Shown: one piece after another, positions 62,905-64,000 of the stretch
Layout: the number at the start of each line of letters is the position of its first letter
How positions within the stretch are numbered: the stretch's first letter is position 1
NCBI RefSeq assembly: GCF_014854695.1
Contig: NZ_CP027557.1
Coordinates: 4,526,001-4,590,000 of the forward strand
Direction of reading: 5' to 3'
DNA from: Rhodococcus rhodochrous
GTDB taxonomy: Bacteria; Actinomycetota; Actinomycetes; Mycobacteriales; Mycobacteriaceae
DNA length: 64,000 bases
Program-made: the position numbers and the translations under genes
Notes under the pieces: generated by a model
Told to the model about the DNA's origin: nothing
The model's input: the letters and a program-made list of their open reading frames with translations, nothing else
Databases searched by the model: none

Positions 62905-62920
62905 TTGATCAATCGATCAA
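62905..62920. promoter_or_regulatory. IclR-type operator 2 (TTGATC-N4-GATCAA)
   Basis: A 16-bp palindrome TTGATC-AATC-GATCAA, 31 bases upstream of the second IclR gene, matching operator 1 in both arms. Confidence 0.7.
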
Positions 62921-62950
62921 CGGACGGTTCCGGCACATCGTGAGGATGCC

Positions 62951-63733
62951 ATGACACACACCGACGACTTCTCCAACGCCTTCATCGCCCGCGTGGCCGG
63001 GCTCCTGGACGAGTTCCACACCGGCGATCGCCTCACCCTCTCCGAACTGTCGACGCGCACGGGCCTGCCCCGCTCGTCCACCCACCGGCTGCTCACCCAG
63101 CTCGCCGAGCACGGCTGGGTGAGCAAGCGCGGCAAGACCTACGCGCTCGGACGCACACCGCTCGAGTGGGGCGCGCTGGCGAGGAACCACGACCGCCTGC
63201 ACCGAGCGGCCCATCCCGTCCTGCACGACCTGCATTCGGCGACAGGTCTCGTCGTACACCTGGCGGTTCTCGAAGGTGGCGATGTGCGCTACGTCGACAA
63301 GGTCGGCCGCGGACCTGTCGCACTCCCCTCGCGCATCGGCGGACGGCAGCCGGCGCATCGCACCGCACTCGGAAAGGCCCTTCTGGCCCACACCCGGATG
63401 CACGCCGCCTATCCTGCGACCGGATGCACGTACGCCACTGCTCCGAGGGCTGAGAATTTGCTCTCCCGCAACGAGATCGCACGTATCCGCGAACGCCACG
63501 TCGCGCACGAGTGCGGGGAATCGTTGCCGGGTATCGCATGCGTGGCGGCGCCGATCGGAAACGGGCAGATGTGCGTCGGAGCGCTGTCCGTGACCGGACC
63601 CGTCGACATCGTCGACACCGTCAGCCTGGCCACCCCGGTCCGGCTCGCGGCGCGGGCCGTCTGGCGTTCCCTGTCCCCGGCCGATTCTCAGCCACACCTC
63701 GGCCGGCCGATGGCTCAGCGCACCAGCGCCTGA
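62951..63733 (+). CDS. IclR-family regulator 2
   Basis: A full-length (260-residue) IclR regulator. HTH: LSELSTRTGLPRSSTHRLLTQLAEHGW. The ligand domain is complete: HDLHSATGLVVHLAVLEGGDV, GRQPAHRTALGKALLA, RIRERHVAHECGESLPGIAC, and IGNGQMCVGALSVTGP. It follows IclR 1 by 70 bases, both with near-identical operators, which suggests cross-regulation or a recent duplication. Start: ATG 62951 just after GTGAGGATGCC. Confidence 0.92.
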   Translation: MTHTDDFSNAFIARVAGLLDEFHTGDRLTLSELSTRTGLPRSSTHRLLTQLAEHGWVSKRGKTYALGRTPLEWGALARNHDRLHRAAHPVLHDLHSATGLVVHLAVLEGGDVRYVDKVGRGPVALPSRIGGRQPAHRTALGKALLAHTRMHAAYPATGCTYATAPRAENLLSRNEIARIRERHVAHECGESLPGIACVAAPIGNGQMCVGALSVTGPVDIVDTVSLATPVRLAARAVWRSLSPADSQPHLGRPMAQRTSA

Positions 63734-64000
63734 CCTCCGTCCACCGGAAGCGAATGGCCCGTGATGTAGCGGGCCGCCTCGCTGCACAGGAAGACGACCG
63801 CGGGCCCGATATCGGTCTCGGGATCACCGAGTCGACCGAGCGGGATCGAACTCGCGTATGCGGCAGCTTCGTCCGGCTCGCGTTCCGCCCACTCCTGCAT
63901 GGCCACCGAATCGGCGAGCGGAAGAATCGAATTGACGCGGATCCCGTCCGCCGCCCACTCACAGGCGGCGGTGCGGGTGAGAACCCGGATCGCTTCCTTC
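63715..64000 (-). CDS. SDR-family oxidoreductase, C-terminal part (runs off right edge)
   Basis: The last 94 residues of a short-chain dehydrogenase: the helix after the catalytic Tyr-x3-Lys (KEAIRVLTRTAACEWAADG), RVNSILPLADS, GRLGDPETDIGPAVVFLC and the C-terminal SEAARYITGHSLPVDGGQAL. The catalytic Tyr and the Rossmann half lie beyond the window. It is convergent with IclR 2, overlapping it by 19 bases. A role in the same catabolic cluster is plausible but unproven. Confidence 0.9.
   Translation of the reverse strand, partial: KEAIRVLTRTAACEWAADGIRVNSILPLADSVAMQEWAEREPDEAAAYASSIPLGRLGDPETDIGPAVVFLCSEAARYITGHSLPVDGGQALVR

Noticed and set aside
1-64000. CRISPR arrays, tRNA or rRNA genes, prophage structural genes
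   Set aside because: I saw no regularly spaced repeats, no cloverleaf-like segment with conserved tRNA boxes, no rRNA-like stretch and no phage structural or integrase genes. Short tRNAs could be missed by eye.

Overview
The window is high-GC actinobacterial DNA that fits Rhodococcus or a close relative. The supporting signs are GTG and TTG starts, dense ATGA/GTGA gene overlaps, HsaA/HsaC-like catabolic enzymes, IclR regulators, a DUF4012 protein and mycobacteria/rhodococcus-type IS families. The species call is an inference. The window reads as chromosomal sequence with one large surface-polysaccharide locus, a deep transposon nest inside it, a copper-resistance cassette and part of an aromatic or steroid ring-cleavage cluster.

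Layout. 1-3444: N-terminal part of a non-ribosomal peptide synthetase (C-A-PCP-C..., minus strand, running off the left edge). 3654-10063 (plus): DUF4012 membrane protein, GlmS and an OafA-type acyltransferase with SGNH domain. 10102-22565: insertion-sequence territory. A complete IS21-family element with a frameshifted istA (10102-12629) lies beside a nest that can be read layer by layer from target-site duplications. A gutted IS21-like pair of ends (12667-22560, TSD CGTCG) holds an IS481-family element. That element is split by an IS1634-family element with a 121-bp target duplication. An IS110-family element (with a probable bridge RNA) entered the left tip of the IS1634-family element. An IS21-family element (TSD CTAA) entered its right tip, and that one is itself split by another IS21-family element (TSD CTGCG). 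Removing the insertions in silico restores open frames in both interrupted transposase genes.

22690-40202 (minus): one tightly overlapping polysaccharide operon. From its promoter end it encodes a PglF/CapD-like 4,6-dehydratase, CapE-CapF-CapG (UDP-L-FucNAc synthesis), a WbuB-like glycosyltransferase, a UDP-sugar dehydrogenase, a GT4 glycosyltransferase, a FemAB/GNAT protein, a PglC-type phosphoglycosyl transferase, a PLP enzyme, a GNAT acetyltransferase, a PaaK-like adenylating enzyme, a 909-aa fusion of Wzx flippase and Wzy polymerase, and a DegT aminotransferase. Together they predict a Wzx/Wzy-made glycan containing L-FucNAc, a uronic acid and a 4-amino-4,6-dideoxy sugar with acyl decoration. 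GlmS would feed UDP-GlcNAc, and the acyltransferase would O-acylate. The operon has an unusual leader: a GTCTCGGGGAGG motif, a short leader ORF and a strong nested RNA fold next to the ribosome site. The GTCTCGGGGAGGAGAC motif recurs before two other phosphoglycosyl-transferase genes (start sites 49157 and 58501).

41528-49157: YdcF-like protein, small membrane proteins, a winged-helix protein, an aspartate-dehydrogenase-like protein, an SDR and a full-length WcaJ-like sugar-phosphate transferase. 49351-54105: copper cassette (CPH-type P-ATPase, DUF305 lipoprotein, divergent OmpR/HisKA two-component system). 54096-58501: SRPBCC protein, MBL-fold lipoprotein, choloylglycine-hydrolase-like Ntn hydrolase, and a second WcaJ-like gene broken by one frameshift. 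58949-64000: a remnant of an intradiol dioxygenase, an NTF2-like protein, an HsaA-like flavin monooxygenase, an HsaC/BphC-like extradiol dioxygenase, two IclR regulators with matching palindromic operators, and an SDR running off the right edge.
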